A stretch of DNA of 64,000 bases. Source: Lutjanus erythropterus. Taxonomy: Eukaryota; Chordata; Actinopteri; Lutjaniformes; Lutjanidae. The notes beneath the pieces are model-generated. The model saw only the letters and a program-made list of their open reading frames with translations. It did no database searches and was not told the origin of the DNA. The translations under genes were made by a program, and so were the position numbers. Shown in pieces: positions 12,588 through 23,599 of the stretch. The first letter of the stretch is position 1; each line of letters starts with the position of its first letter. The stretch covers positions 40,286,232-40,350,231 of the forward strand of contig CM034595.1 of NCBI GenBank assembly GCA_020091685.1, given 5' to 3'.

Positions 12588-13240
12588 GTCCACAAAGTCT
12601 CTTTACAATTTAAAAAAAATATTACAAAAGCAAATGATGGGATATGTTAATCAGATTTGCTCTATGTACTCAGTGGTTATCAAAGTTTTTAATCATTTGC
12701 ATTTGTGTATTTCAGGTACCCTGTTGAAGAAATAGGTTCTGTTAAATAAAGCACTAAAAACCGGCTACTCCTCAAGAAAAGGCACAATGTGTATCGTGGT
12801 TTATTGAAACAAAATCGGATATGCAGACTCAGCGAAACTACAGGATTAAGTATGAAAGACATCCACCGTCACGTCCGTCAATTTGTGCACCGCACAAGAA
12901 ATTTATGGAGACAGGGACAGCGTTGGAAAAAAGGAGGAGTGGAACACCAAGAACATCTGAGGAAAACATTGATCGTGTAATACAAGCCTTTGATCGTTCT
13001 CCTACGATGTCCATCCGTTCTGCTGCCAGACAGTTACAGATACCACGTAACGACCTGAAGCAAAAGATCACTGATGCCATTGCCACTATTGATGAGGCTA
13101 TGCTACAGCGAACATGGCGAGAAATCGAGTACCGTCTTGATGTGCTTCGTGCAACTAATGGTGCCCATATAAAGGTGTATTAAAAGAGGCAAAAAAAAAA
13201 AAATCAATATCTACTTTTCATTTTGTAATAATTTCCACCG
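12588..13240 (+). mobile_element. Internally deleted mariner-like element
   Basis: Surrounds the transposase relic at 12758-13183. The left flank (ATATTACAAAAGCAAATG near 12620) and the inverse of the right flank (ATTACAAAATGAAAAG, from about 13230) share an ATTACAAAA core, as expected of terminal inverted repeats, but the exact ends are not resolved. The element is only about 650 bp because the catalytic core of the transposase is missing. Confidence 0.55.
12758..13183 (+). pseudogene. Mariner-like transposase, internal deletion
   Basis: The open frame begins after a stop at 12755-12757 and reads TPQEKAQCVSWFIETKSD, then an N-terminal helix-turn-helix region (RSGTPRTSEENIDRV, RSPTMSIRSAARQLQIPR), and ends with TWREIEYRLDVLRATNGAH and a stop. 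N-terminus and C-terminus match the form I know for an IS630/Tc1/mariner-superfamily transposase of about 350 residues, but the DDE catalytic core between them is gone: IPR is followed within a few residues by the C-terminal ITDAIATIDEAML region. The first ATG in frame is at 12821 and leaves 120 codons with no stop. The product could at most bind DNA; it cannot cut. It could be an expressed repressor-like fragment, but no evidence of expression exists here. Confidence 0.75.
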
Positions 13241-15025
13241 GAATGACAAGCGGTCTCAGTCCTGTTGTGTAGACCACACCGGTGTTTGATAAACAGCTTT
13301 CACATTAGCCTGAAAGAACCAAATTAACAGTCAAACATTGGCTTTGTTTGAACCACAGCATGATGGCAAATTCTTTCAGTTCATCTTGAGGCACTTTGTT
13401 GCCTATCTAGTTCTAGTTTTAGCCTTAATGCGTTTTGTTTTGTAATATTTCACTGCGCATCCATCTCACACTTACGGGTTTCTTACAAATCCACACAGAG
13501 TCAAAAGAATAGTTGACTCTACTTTTCTCTCCAAGCACACAAATAATCCTCTTTTTACACAGCAAAATAAAATCCTTCATAAGGAAAATCCTTTTGCAGA
13601 ACAAAATTAGGATCCACAGAAGTGTCCAATAAACAATATTCCACAAAAAAAGGTCGTCCAAAAATACAAATTAACAATCAAAAGAGCTGTATTGATCCAA
13701 ACTAGCTCTTCACCGACTAATCAGCATTTTTTGTCTGACTTGACAGTAGGAGGCACATTTTTCCAAGACAAGCCTGCTCAAATACTCACAATTAACCAAG
13801 TACAGAGAATAACAGCAAAAACTGTAGAATTTCTGAACAGTTAACCTCAATAGTACAATACGACAATAATAACAGTAGAACAATAAACTAGTAAATTATA
13901 ACTAAACATGTTAAGGGTGAAAGCGAGTCATGTCTCATTCTTTCATTATACTTATTGAATAAAATAATTGCAGTTCTCCATGTGGGTTTTCTGAAATTAC
14001 ATGCTGAATCATTTACATTAGAAAATGATTCAGAGTGTAATTTTCCTCAAGAGGTCAAAATAACTCCGTATTTTTAATCAAACTCTAGGTTATAACTCAG
14101 ACACTTGAAGGCTTCTGACACATTTTAACTTTGCACCTGAAAACATGGCAACTTTCCAGCCTGCCATTATTAAGATTGCGGCTTCACACTGAGACTCTCT
14201 GAAGTCACTCTTTAGGGCTCGGATCTCATTTATGACAATGCTCGGTGTACCTCGTTGCTGGTTTAATGTACCTCGGCCTTCTATTGCACACACCACTAAA
14301 CTCCCAATGGCCAGCCCGCGCCACATTTTCATGAAGGTCGGACAATGTGAATATAAATAGTTACTCAGTCGAGACATTACAGCAACGTTTTTAGAGTCCA
14401 CCTACTGCCAACATTTGTTTCGAGAAGTAAAGAGTGACCACACAGGTGTGTTAACGTGTTGCTTGTTGCACAGTAGAGAGAACATGATGCCTTCTATCCA
14501 TCTTTTCATGGGCCACTAAACCACAATTCAAACCCTTATTTGCAGTTTTATAGTAAAAATGGTGAGGGGAGCCATAGGTGTCTGCCATCTTTCATAAAAG
14601 TAATTTGTGGAAACCAAAAAGAAGCAAAAGGCTTGAACACACTAAATAATGAGGCCTCCGGAAAATAGCACCTCTGTGAATAAAAAAGGAGCAGGTGGGA
14701 GCAGTGAATACAAAACATAATCTATCACAAAATATGCACAGTTCAAGTTTCCAAATGAGAAAAAAAAATGTAATTGAGTTTGGATTTTTAGACAAATTTA
14801 CCTGCAAACAATATGCTGTTGAGCTTTGGGCAGATTTAGTGCACAGTGAGTGCATGCAGGGCATCGACTGGATCCACCAGACTATTAAACTAGTCTCACC
14901 ATGGAAACCGTCCTGACTGCAGTCGAGACCGGGTCCAAAATCATAACCACAGTATGTCTGGCAATTGTGCCCTCAGGCTTTGTCACTGCGCCAAGCCAGA
15001 AATGAACTCATCATGACAAATGTGA
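13241..15025. other. Non-coding stretch, nothing recognised
   Basis: Mixed AT-rich DNA. A minus-strand 103-codon frame at 14090-14401 sits in a moderately GC-rich segment and has no recognisable domain. A CTCTTCACCGACTAATC motif near 13707 resembles the end of the hAT scrap at 35530, so parts may be decayed repeat. Confidence 0.45.
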
Positions 15026-15029
15026 ACAT

Positions 15030-15700
15030 GATAAAACAGTGAGAAATCATTTAAAGTGCACGTTTTGTGCAAGCGGCGTGTTATTTTGTGCTCTCGTCTG
15101 GACTGTTGAGGGAGCGCAGGCAGCGAGAAGTCGTCAATACGCCATCTCACTGAGGATTAGCCATTTTAATTACTTCCACCTCTCTGTGCTATCACCATCT
15201 GCTTTGAGTCTGGATGGGCCTCCTCAAGCAACATGCTATTCAAATCAATTGCAGCAATCTGCACAATGTTAGCATGATAAGCCATGCTGAGGTATTTTCT
15301 GTCCTTTGTAATCCAGTTTGCGTCGAACAGATAAGGTTTATTACATCCTCCGGTAATCTCTCCATGTTTGGCAACCATCCGAATAACTTATTCAAAAAGG
15401 GGGGTGTTGTTACAGAGACGACCCAGTGAAATAAGAACAAAAGGTTTGGGAGAATGATCTGTTTTGAGATTTTTGCTAATGCTTTGCAGATTTAATGAGA
15501 TAACCCTAAATACCAGCTTAAGTCATTATGCTTTCATCTTCTGCAGAGCTGCTGCTGCTGTTAATGTAATTCTGTGTGAAAATCCCTGCTTTAGCCACAC
15601 TGCTGCAGCGGACACACTTTTATGCCTCTATGTTTGAATCATATTTATGCCATTGATTTTACAAGTAGTGCATACTCAACGCGATCAGTCCAGTTTATTG
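15030..15700. promoter_or_regulatory. Candidate conserved non-coding element
   Basis: Repeat-free block with TAATTAC, TTTAATGAGATAA and AGCCATTTTAATTAC-type homeodomain sites. Both strands are open over short ranges (15039-15440) but no frame resembles a protein. It adjoins the stronger block at 15990-17040. Confidence 0.35.
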
Positions 15701-15989
15701 CTTAACGCAGCAACTATCGCTAAATGGGTTCACAAACGTGCCTGTTGAAATGAAATGATACTCGATACTAGATGTTGATGTGTTGTGCGCCACAAACAAT
15801 CAATGGCTGTGTGGTGAGAGTGAATTTGCTTGATGATTTGCAGTGAACCTTCCTGACAATAATTACCGGATATATACAGTATATTTCATGGTGTAGTTCG
15901 CCTCCTGGCAAGGTTTAACACAATCTACTGTAGCTCTACTCTGAGATAAATCAATAGTCTTGAAGCTCAGTAATTGCTCCTAGAACAGG

Positions 15990-17040
15990 GGCCTAAAATC
16001 CATCATCCAAAATGTTTACCTAATTAGATTCATTTAACTCAGATGGGTATGTGGGTGAGTCATGGTGAAAGAGTGTGTTGCAGTCTCAACGGCACTAAGA
16101 CAAATGACCTTTGAACCACAAAAAAGTCCAGGCCCGTGGGATAAAAAGGAGTCTGGTCAGTGTCTGAAGAAAATAAGGATGGAGGGCTCATTATTGGCTT
16201 TTCACTGTCAGTCTCAGTGGCTTCAATGACACCAAAGACTCTGCAATTCCCTTTCAGTCTCTCCCTCAGCCTTCCTCGCTAAGTCCGAGGCGGACAAAAA
16301 TAGAGAGGGAGGATAAGGGGAGCAGACAAAACCAGCGACGGGTGAACGGAGGCGAGATAAGAGGCCCCACAGACAAAAATAATGACAAAAGAGTGAGCAA
16401 CACTGCGCCCAACGACAACGTGCTAAGGAGACGGGCCGGGGGAGCAAGAAACTTTAGAGGATGTCGGTGTGGGAAGAACAAGTTCGTCAGCGTTAATGAG
16501 GATCTCAGCGTGTGAGAGCCCTTTGGTGAGGAGGAAAAAAAAAAGAGATTACAATCTGCGGCGTCAATGACGAGGGTGCATTAGTCCAGAGATGGCCTTA
16601 TTTAAACTGTAGACAGGATCAATTGGACCTCCTAATGCAGCACAATGAGATGGCCTCCTCCGGCAAGAAAGGGTCAAGCACTCAGCTCCAGCGTGCAGAA
16701 TACAGCTTAATTTGACTTAATAATGCAGTTCTGACTTCAAAGAAATGCCTTGCATATGCTGCTGCGCATAAAGCATCAATGGATAAAAGCCAATTTGTCT
16801 TTGAGTGCTGATGGCTACTTCTTTTTCTATATTTCCCCCTTTTTTTTCCTACCATGAATAATGGCAATGAGTTTGTTGTTATGGTGGCCGGCACCAGGCA
16901 ACAGCAAATGTGTATTACAGCGGGTAAAATGGCCATTGTTCCTTTGTTCTCATGCATTTCAGAGAAGAGAGCCAAATGCACCCTGGAATTAGCTAAGTAG
17001 GGTATCGGCCAGGGTGCACTTTGTTCCTGACGCACTGATG
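15990..17040. promoter_or_regulatory. Strong candidate enhancer / conserved non-coding block
   Basis: About 1 kb with no repeat and a dense, high-complexity motif content. Visible sites: CCATTGTT (16933-16940) and CTTTGTT (16942-16948), both SOX-like, followed after 3 bp by ATGCATTT (16952-16959), a near-octamer POU site; GGCACCAGGCAAC at 16890-16902, an RFX X-box with one perfect half (GTTGCC inverted); CATATG E-box near 16754; several AATTA cores. The frames here (16223-16481, 16682-17035, minus) have no recognisable domain. Function as a developmental enhancer is inference from motif grammar. Confidence 0.45.
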
Positions 17041-17344
17041 TAGATGCAGTGATGTTGACAGGTACGCATTCAGCATCTCTGACGCGTTAAAATCTGAAAC
17101 GACACAGTGAAACCACCACTGATGCATTCAGGGGATGCACCCTGTTCTTTCCCTGATAATGCTACATTGTGAACAGCAAAACCTTGTTGAAATAATAGAA
17201 ATAAATATTTGATACAGGATATATTATAATATACTAAATAGTCAGTGAAAGGCGGTGTGTTGGGTTTGCCAGAGTAAAGTAATAAAAAAAGTCCCGACCA
17301 TGTACTCAACACAGCAGAGTTGGTTCAGACTGTAAAAAGCTGAC

Positions 17345-17466
17345 GTTAGCTAGTTAGCAGCAGGTCTCCCAGATACGTTGCAGAGCTTTAAGTCACAGGT
17401 TGAGTAACAAATGTGATCAGATATTATGAAAAAATCACACAGATTTGTAGCTGCTAACTAGCTAGC
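17345..17466. repeat. Inverted repeat (TAGCTAGTTAGCAGC arms)
   Basis: GTTAGCTAGTTAGCAGC at 17345-17361 and GCTGCTAACTAGCTAGC at 17450-17466 are inverted with 16 of 17 positions matching and an 88-bp spacer. It abuts repeat family A copy 2 and is probably part of a transposon fragment. Confidence 0.7.
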
Positions 17467-17487
17467 TCACATTCACCACAAACCAAT

Positions 17488-17805
17488 GACAGTAAATAAG
17501 GATGGACGACATGTTTCCACTTCCTCCTGCTGTTCAAAACTGAAACCAAAATATCCCGGACGGCAGCGCCGCCATCTTGCACGTAATTTGGAGCCAGGGT
17601 CTGCGCAGTAGTGACCAGCGTTGGAGCCGTGGTATTGAGTTTTTGCCCAGACAGCTCAGCGGTGAATCATGGCATTTTTTTTTAGTAATGTTGTAGTTTG
17701 GCTCATGTGCTTTCTGTTAACACTGGGAGGCAGGATTTATGACATGAGGGTGGCCATGATGCTTTGGCTCCACTTCTGGGGAGCTGTTTTCCTATCCATC
17801 TCTCT
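17488..17805. repeat. Dispersed TIR repeat, family A, copy 2
   Basis: Starts TAAATAAGGATGGACGACAT, then CCAAAATATCCCGGAC, GCCGCCATCTTG, TTTGGAGCCAG and CAGTAGTGA in the order seen in copy 1. Ends near TATCCATCTCTCTCT, a degraded inverse of the left end. Non-coding. Confidence 0.65.
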
Positions 17806-17884
17806 CTCTAACACAGGTTACCCACAAACCCACCTTCCTTAAAGGGGAAGGCTCGGCCAGTAACACACATGTGCAGTTCAGGTG

Positions 17885-18070
17885 CAGTTAGGCTGTGAAT
17901 ATTCAGGTCAAAAGTACTAATACCAAGCCCACTTTTATAATGTTCCACTCCAAGTAAAGGTTCTGCATTCTGTGAGGTACATTGTGTGAGTATGATAGCA
18001 AAATGTACTGAAAATTAAATGTAGCACTACTCATTGTGCAGTAAAATGGTCCCTGTCAGTGTTTTTGGAC
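17885..18070. repeat. hAT-type repeat fragment
   Basis: AAAGTACTAATACCA, CAAGTAAAGGTTCTGCATTC, AGCAAAATGTACTGAAA and GTGCAGTAAAATGGTCCCTG occur in the order of a very common fish hAT-type MITE (consensus AAAAGTACTAATACCA ... CAGTAAAATGGCCCCTGTCAG). Both ends are truncated. Confidence 0.65.
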
Positions 18071-18508
18071 AGCCTGGTTTAGCTCATAGATTTGGATTCA
18101 CGGCACATTTACTCCATGCTTCAATCTCAGCGCTCTCGTCCACCTTGTTTCCAGCAGCAGGCAGCTCTTGTCTACCAAAAAAAGCTCTGATAAATCCACT
18201 CAAGCTTTATGTCCAGCACCTACACTAGACTAGAAAAGTTAGCGGCTCACTAATGGGGAAAAAAAGTGGAACATGTATCTGTTAAAGAGTCAGATATTCC
18301 TCTCAGGAGGTGAAGACCAATCCAGAGATGCAAGGTAAAATGAAAATGTTGCTTTGTGTCTTCTGGATGTCAGATAGGAAACTGCTCATGAACATGTTAG
18401 CCATGACAGTTTAGCTTGCTGTGAAGTTCTTCTGTTCTAGACAGGCAGAAATCATTGCAGCTTTGAACTGAGCCTGTGTAACTTCACATGAAAAAAAAAC
18501 ATATAGCA

Positions 18509-18942
18509 TTTAAAGGGACAGTTCACCCCAAAATCAAATAAACATATTTTTAGCTGGCCTGTAGTGCTATTTATCCACCTAGATAGTTTTGGTGAGAGTT
18601 GTGAAATTTTAGAGATATCAGCCATAAAGATGTGCCTTCACTCTAATATAATGGAACTCAATGGCACACAGCTTATGGTGCTCAAAGCACCGAAAAACAG
18701 TTGAAAATGAACTTTCTTCTAGAAAGGCAATAGCTTGTCCATGAAACTGCTCACAACGAGGTCTGTGAATTATCTTGAATAACTGGGTCATGATTTTCGG
18801 AAAGATGCACTCAGACAGTCATCTGTACGGCCGATATCTCCAAAACTGTGCAGCTCAAACCAAAACAATCTAGAGGGATAAATAGCACAAGAAAGAGGAA
18901 AAATATGCATATTTAATTTGGGGGCAAACTGTCCTTTTGAAA
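18509..18942. mobile_element. Foldback-like MITE, family B, copy 2
   Basis: Left end TTTAAAGGGACAGTTCACC matches copy 1; right end GGGGCAAACTGTCCTTTT is a degraded inverse. Internal palindromic similarity is again present (TTTTAGAGATATCAGCC versus GGCCGATATCTCCAAAA). No coding capacity. Confidence 0.75.
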
Positions 18943-18995
18943 AAAATGCATCAATTCTCAATATAACATGTGGTGCTTATTTGGGTCTGACTATT

Positions 18996-19178
18996 GACTG
19001 TATATAAAGATGGACGACATGACAGAAGTGAAGACAAAACATCTCGATTGTTCCCTGGAGGCTGGCTGCTGCCAAATGATGTCATGAGAGTAAGATGACA
19101 AAGCTCATATCCAAGATATTTTGTCTTCATTTGTGCACAGTGGGAGGAAGAGGAGGCGCTTTGTCCATCTTTATACAA
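18996..19178. mobile_element. Family A short copy with both TIRs
   Basis: Left end GACTGTATATAAAGATGGAC and right end TTGTCCATCTTTATACAAC are inverted repeats of about 16 bp. The interior of about 150 bp holds CCCTGGAGGCTGGCTGC. This copy defines the family ends and suggests a non-autonomous DNA transposon. Confidence 0.65.
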
Positions 19179-19179
19179 C

Positions 19180-21595
19180 CAAAAGGTCTGACCAGTGGAT
19201 AGATGTAGCGGTTTAGGAGTCTTCCCTCTTGTTTCTGGCATTGCACGTTTCAGCCTGTCACAGACTTGTAATTTCATGGTTTCTCGCAAAACAAGACGTA
19301 AAAGACATTTGTCCCCGAGTGTGATCCAGTCAGGTTGTCTAATGACGGCATTTGTTTCTTTAACGCATCATCAAACTCAAACAACTGAATAGAAACCGTT
19401 TAAGAGACCAATCTTTTTTAACAGCAGATTATATTCACTTTAATATCCCGTTACCCACCTCTGTTTCAGCCTCTTTAGCTGTTCACAAGGCATTATAGTT
19501 ATGTGTAGCTCTTGTTGGCATGTGCAGTGGGGAAATGAATGATCAGTAGGTCAGTGGACTGAGAGGGGGAAGATTACAGATTGAGGAGGGGGACGATTGA
19601 GGGGCAAAGTGAACCTTCAATCAAATTTCTATTTGGAATATTTATTATCACACTGTCTTGATAAGCCACATCTATAATGATTAAACTATTCTAAAGTCTC
19701 AGTGTCTGGTATTTATTCCACTGCATTTGCATTTTATATTTCTCTGATGTGTGCCAGCTAAATACAGTTGGCATGACCAGTGATAACCATCATTACTTAG
19801 TAGGAAACAAGCAAAACTGAAACATGGACAACGAGAGTCGTGAAAAATTACTGCCGAGCACTTAGATTAAGACTAAATAAAACTTGTCTGTAGACGCACA
19901 GTGCCATGTTTATAGTGAGAAAGCAGTGGTGTTATTCTACAATGATCTCAGCAATGTTAATTTTCTTTATGCATGAACAACAGATGGTCTCTCATTTGTT
20001 TCCTCTCAGAATGCACAGCATTTCTTTGCAAAAGTAATGTCATTAATGAACGAAAACACCATCTACTGGCATGCACAGGAATGCTGTGCTCCATATGTGA
20101 TGAACTTTGCTGTAACGGAAAGATATTTCAGTCCCCCAGGTACTGTAGGAGTCTGTGTTCTGACTATACAAGTACATGAATGTTGCACAAATGTTATGCA
20201 ATCAAAAACCCATTGTTACATCATTCCCTGGCTCGGTGTCCATGATGAACATTCTGAGCTCCCTGCCAAGGCTGAACTAAAGAAAGTACCTGCCAAGCAC
20301 CACTTTTAGTGTCCAGAATAATTAATATCTGCTTGTTATGGAAAAATGACACTCTGTTCATTTTGTTATTTCATGCATTTTATCATTTAAAGAACTGTGA
20401 AATAGAAAAGAGCAGATTTAGGAATCTTCTTATTGTGTAAGTTTCTGATAAGGGCGGGGATGTTTGTGCAGAGCTGAGTGGTGAGCAACTGTCACCAGTC
20501 AAGTTGTGATTTTTCACAGGACAGCATAGCGAGGTAAAAGGCTTTGTTTACCTTGATGACGAGTTTGACACACGCTGGTTCAAACCACACTTAAAAAAGC
20601 CTGTCGCCTGCAGCGCTTTGTTGAACAGACCATAGTGACTTTCCTCTTGTTCCTATAGAATATTAAAAACTTATCTGCTGACCAATATTTACTGAAAAAA
20701 AAGCAGCACGTACAAAGTTCTACAAACTGTGAGGAAAAATCATCACATTTTAGTAAGTTAGTCTGTGTCATGCACATACAAAAGCTTTAGAAAAACAATC
20801 AGTAAACAGTGGGGATGTTGAATGAAGGTAAGAACAGGAACTGAGTGAAAACATTTACAACCCAGATATTCAGTTTTAGGTGACAAATGAACTAAGAGCT
20901 GAACACAGAGACTTTTAAAAACAGTGTTTTCTCTCTAGTTGCAACACAACCTCATGTGTGTTGTGTAGGCCAAGAGATGGGTTTGGTTTGAGGGAGGAGA
21001 CCGTCCCAGTTTGGCCCGCGCGTGACAAAAACAGAGCGGATCTTTGCAGTTATACCCTGCTGTGAGGCTGCAGGGAAAAACGTTTCCACGGCTTAGTGCA
21101 CCATGCACGATTAAAGTGGGTATAACCTGCTTTAGTTGGTGGTGTTTGTACTTACTTTAGGTACAGTGCAGCATACTGAACACACGTCATAGCCTGACAC
21201 CTGCATCTTCCCAAAAATATAACTATATCGCAGTGACAGACAGTATCAACTGTCTGTCTCAGTTGATACTGTCATTTCTGGCTGCTCCTTGAACAAACAT
21301 GGACCAAAATTGAGGAGACGTTAACTAAGGAAGTCTGTAAATATGTACGTTTGTACAATTCTTCTTCGCCACATTACAAAGACTGCCAGATGGCAGAAAA
21401 TTCATGGGAAGATGACATTTATTAGCTCCAACTCCAACATGATGTGTTCATTTTCAGTTGCCATTGTTTGAAGTACTGAGGAAAGTCAACACAAAGAAAC
21501 CCCACCGCCAAGTAGGGTTTTGGTGGTGTAATTGCATAGGCCAAATATATCTCACTATACATTGCATTTGTATATTACTTAACTGTTACCTGCTT
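19180..21595. other. Non-coding stretch, possible element near 19.6-19.9 kb
   Basis: Mostly unremarkable. 19600-19860 is repeat-free with TATTTATTATCACAC and ATCATTACTTAGTAGG-type AT motifs and might be conserved. A perfect hairpin lies at 21239-21273 (listed separately). No gene is supported. Confidence 0.4.
21239..21273. other. Perfect hairpin, 13-bp arms
   Basis: GACAGTATCAACT at 21239-21251 is followed after 9 nt by its exact inverse AGTTGATACTGTC at 21261-21273. The arms are too short for a canonical microRNA precursor, and there is no T run after it. Confidence 0.8.
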
Positions 21596-21597
21596 GC

Positions 21598-22165
21598 CTA
21601 AAGTGAGGCAGCTCAAATATCTCGGGGTGTTGTTCTCGAGTGAGGGGTCAATGGAGCATGAGATGGGCCGGAGAATCAGAGCAGCTGGAGTGGTATTACA
21701 TTCGCTTTGTGACGAAAAGAGAGTTTAGCCTGAAGGCAAAGCTCTCGAACTACCAGTCAATCTTTGTTCCTACCCTCACCTGTGGTCATGAAGGGTGGGT
21801 CATGACCGAAAGAACGACATTCCAGATATAAGTGACAGAAATGGGTTTTTACAGGAGGGTGGCTGGCATCTCCCTCAGGGAAAGGGTGAGAAGGTCAGTC
21901 ATTCATGAGGGACTCTTGGATGACTGAGCCGCATCAGAGCCGCTGCTCCTTTGCATAGAAAGGACACAGTTGAGGTGGTTCGGGCATCTCATAAGGATGC
22001 CACCTGGTTGCCTCCCTAGAGAGGTTTTCCAGACATGTCCAGGTGGGAGGAAGACAGGGGGCAGACTGAGGACTAGGTGGAGGGATTATATCTCCACTCT
22101 GACCCAGAAACACCCTGAGTCAGAGCTGGCCGGGGAAAGGGATATCTGGCGGGCGCATAAAGGCA
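21598..22165 (+). pseudogene. Non-LTR retrotransposon reverse transcriptase, C-terminal relic
   Basis: Three frames must be joined to follow the protein. Order: LKYLGVLFSSEG (near 21612), SLKAKLSNYQSIFVPTLTCG (near 21727-21785), YRRVAGISLRERVRRS (near 21850-21900), LRWFGHLIRMPPGCLPREVF (21973-22030) and GGRLRTRWRDYIS (near 22057-22098), ending in the AGERDIW region. These are the segments downstream of the catalytic YADD box in jockey/Rex/L2-like non-LTR elements, where a block reading LRW.GH..RMP is typical. There is a stop after KRV at about 21728 and at least two frame changes. The 5' part of the element is absent, as usual for truncated LINE insertions. The clade cannot be fixed by eye. 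Confidence 0.8.
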
Positions 22166-22169
22166 GGAC

Positions 22170-23595
22170 TTTAACACCACAGACTAGGGTTTGTGTCCAC
22201 ACTCCTGAAACAAAAGCACTTTGTCAAGGTAAGGATATGTTGTCATTCGGGATAGGTTAAAGCAATAAACCACTAAGGGTCAGGGAAAGATCATGGTTTT
22301 GGGTAGGTTTTGAACAGCTGAGTGCTCGCTCCCATCAGCTGCTTGCTCTGGTGTGCACATGCAGGCACAGAGAAATATAATTAACCGGTCATGGACTTAA
22401 TTACAGTTACAGTTTGAGAAAGATCATCATTTGGGTTAGATATTGAAAAAAAATTCATGTCACACACACTGCTGTCTTCTGAACAATGCTGTAGTCACGA
22501 CAAGTGGACAGTGTCTTGCAAGATTGCCTATTCTGGCGGAAAAACAAATTAAATACGTTGTCAATGACATTTTTGCGACTTGCCAGATACAATAATTAAC
22601 AACATGTTTTCATTATGTTCAAAGAAACGTATTTCAGCCGGCATTATGTTTCCCTCAAAAACATATTGCTGTTGTAAATTAGATTTAAATGTAATTTCTA
22701 GGGAACAGGGTTGCATGGACACACCAGTGGACAAGTGTTAATGCTCATAACAATGCAGGACACTTAGATCTACATCCGAACGATAAATCAGCCTTAAGAT
22801 AAGACACGCAAGGGCAGATTTTCTACATGCATTTTGACCACAAAGCTACACTGTGAGAATCTGGGACAAACAGGAGGCATAAATGTCCCGTCATGATGCA
22901 AACTTATTTCTGGCAAAGGCTTCAAAAGGAGCTTTAGCACTCAGACTAGAAGTGCAGCAGGAGTGGATGGCCTGATATTCAAAACTGTCCTGTGTGCCAT
23001 TCCTTCATCAAAAACGTTCCAGTATTCTGCCACCAGCAGTTGGTTTCAGTTGGTTTTTTCGCTGCTTGTGTGCAGCCTTTTGTCAGATCTGATTATCTTC
23101 TCCCCTGTTGGATCATCATCTGTGTTTTTTAGAGCTTTTGTGGCCATTGATTTGTGATTTAGGAGCAATCAGTTCTCTGCTATTAGCAGATTATACCAGC
23201 TGTCTGAGGCTCTTTCGTTGCCAAGACAACATTGAAGGTAACTGTTAATTTATTGCTGGGCTAACTGTTATGTATTCTACTCTTGTGTGTATTTTTATTA
23301 GATTAATTACTGCGTTGTATTTTCTGTGGGGTTGTAACATGGATTTTTTTTTACTGGTGTTTTTTCCTGTCATTGTGGACAGTGGAACTAATTTGTCTAT
23401 TCTTTTGTAAATCCTGTTTTCTTGTTTCTGTAATAACTGAGTTTTAGAATAGACTCGTATTTGGTGTGACTTTTGTTTACACTGCCTATCTTTTTTTCAC
23501 ATTTGTAATCAGTGTAATTGCCTCTGTTGTACTTCATCTGACACTGTTTTCACAGGTTCATAATTTCTTTGAAGGCCATCTCCTGCCTCCAACCT
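22170..23595. other. Non-coding stretch, nothing recognised
   Basis: T-rich and A-rich segments with no credible frame, repeat or RNA. Confidence 0.45.
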
Positions 23596-23599
23596 TTAG

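Noticed and set aside
12529..12600. tRNA gene
   Set aside because: Only the A-box and D-arm-like part exist; no anticodon stem, T arm or B-box, and a TA microsatellite follows.
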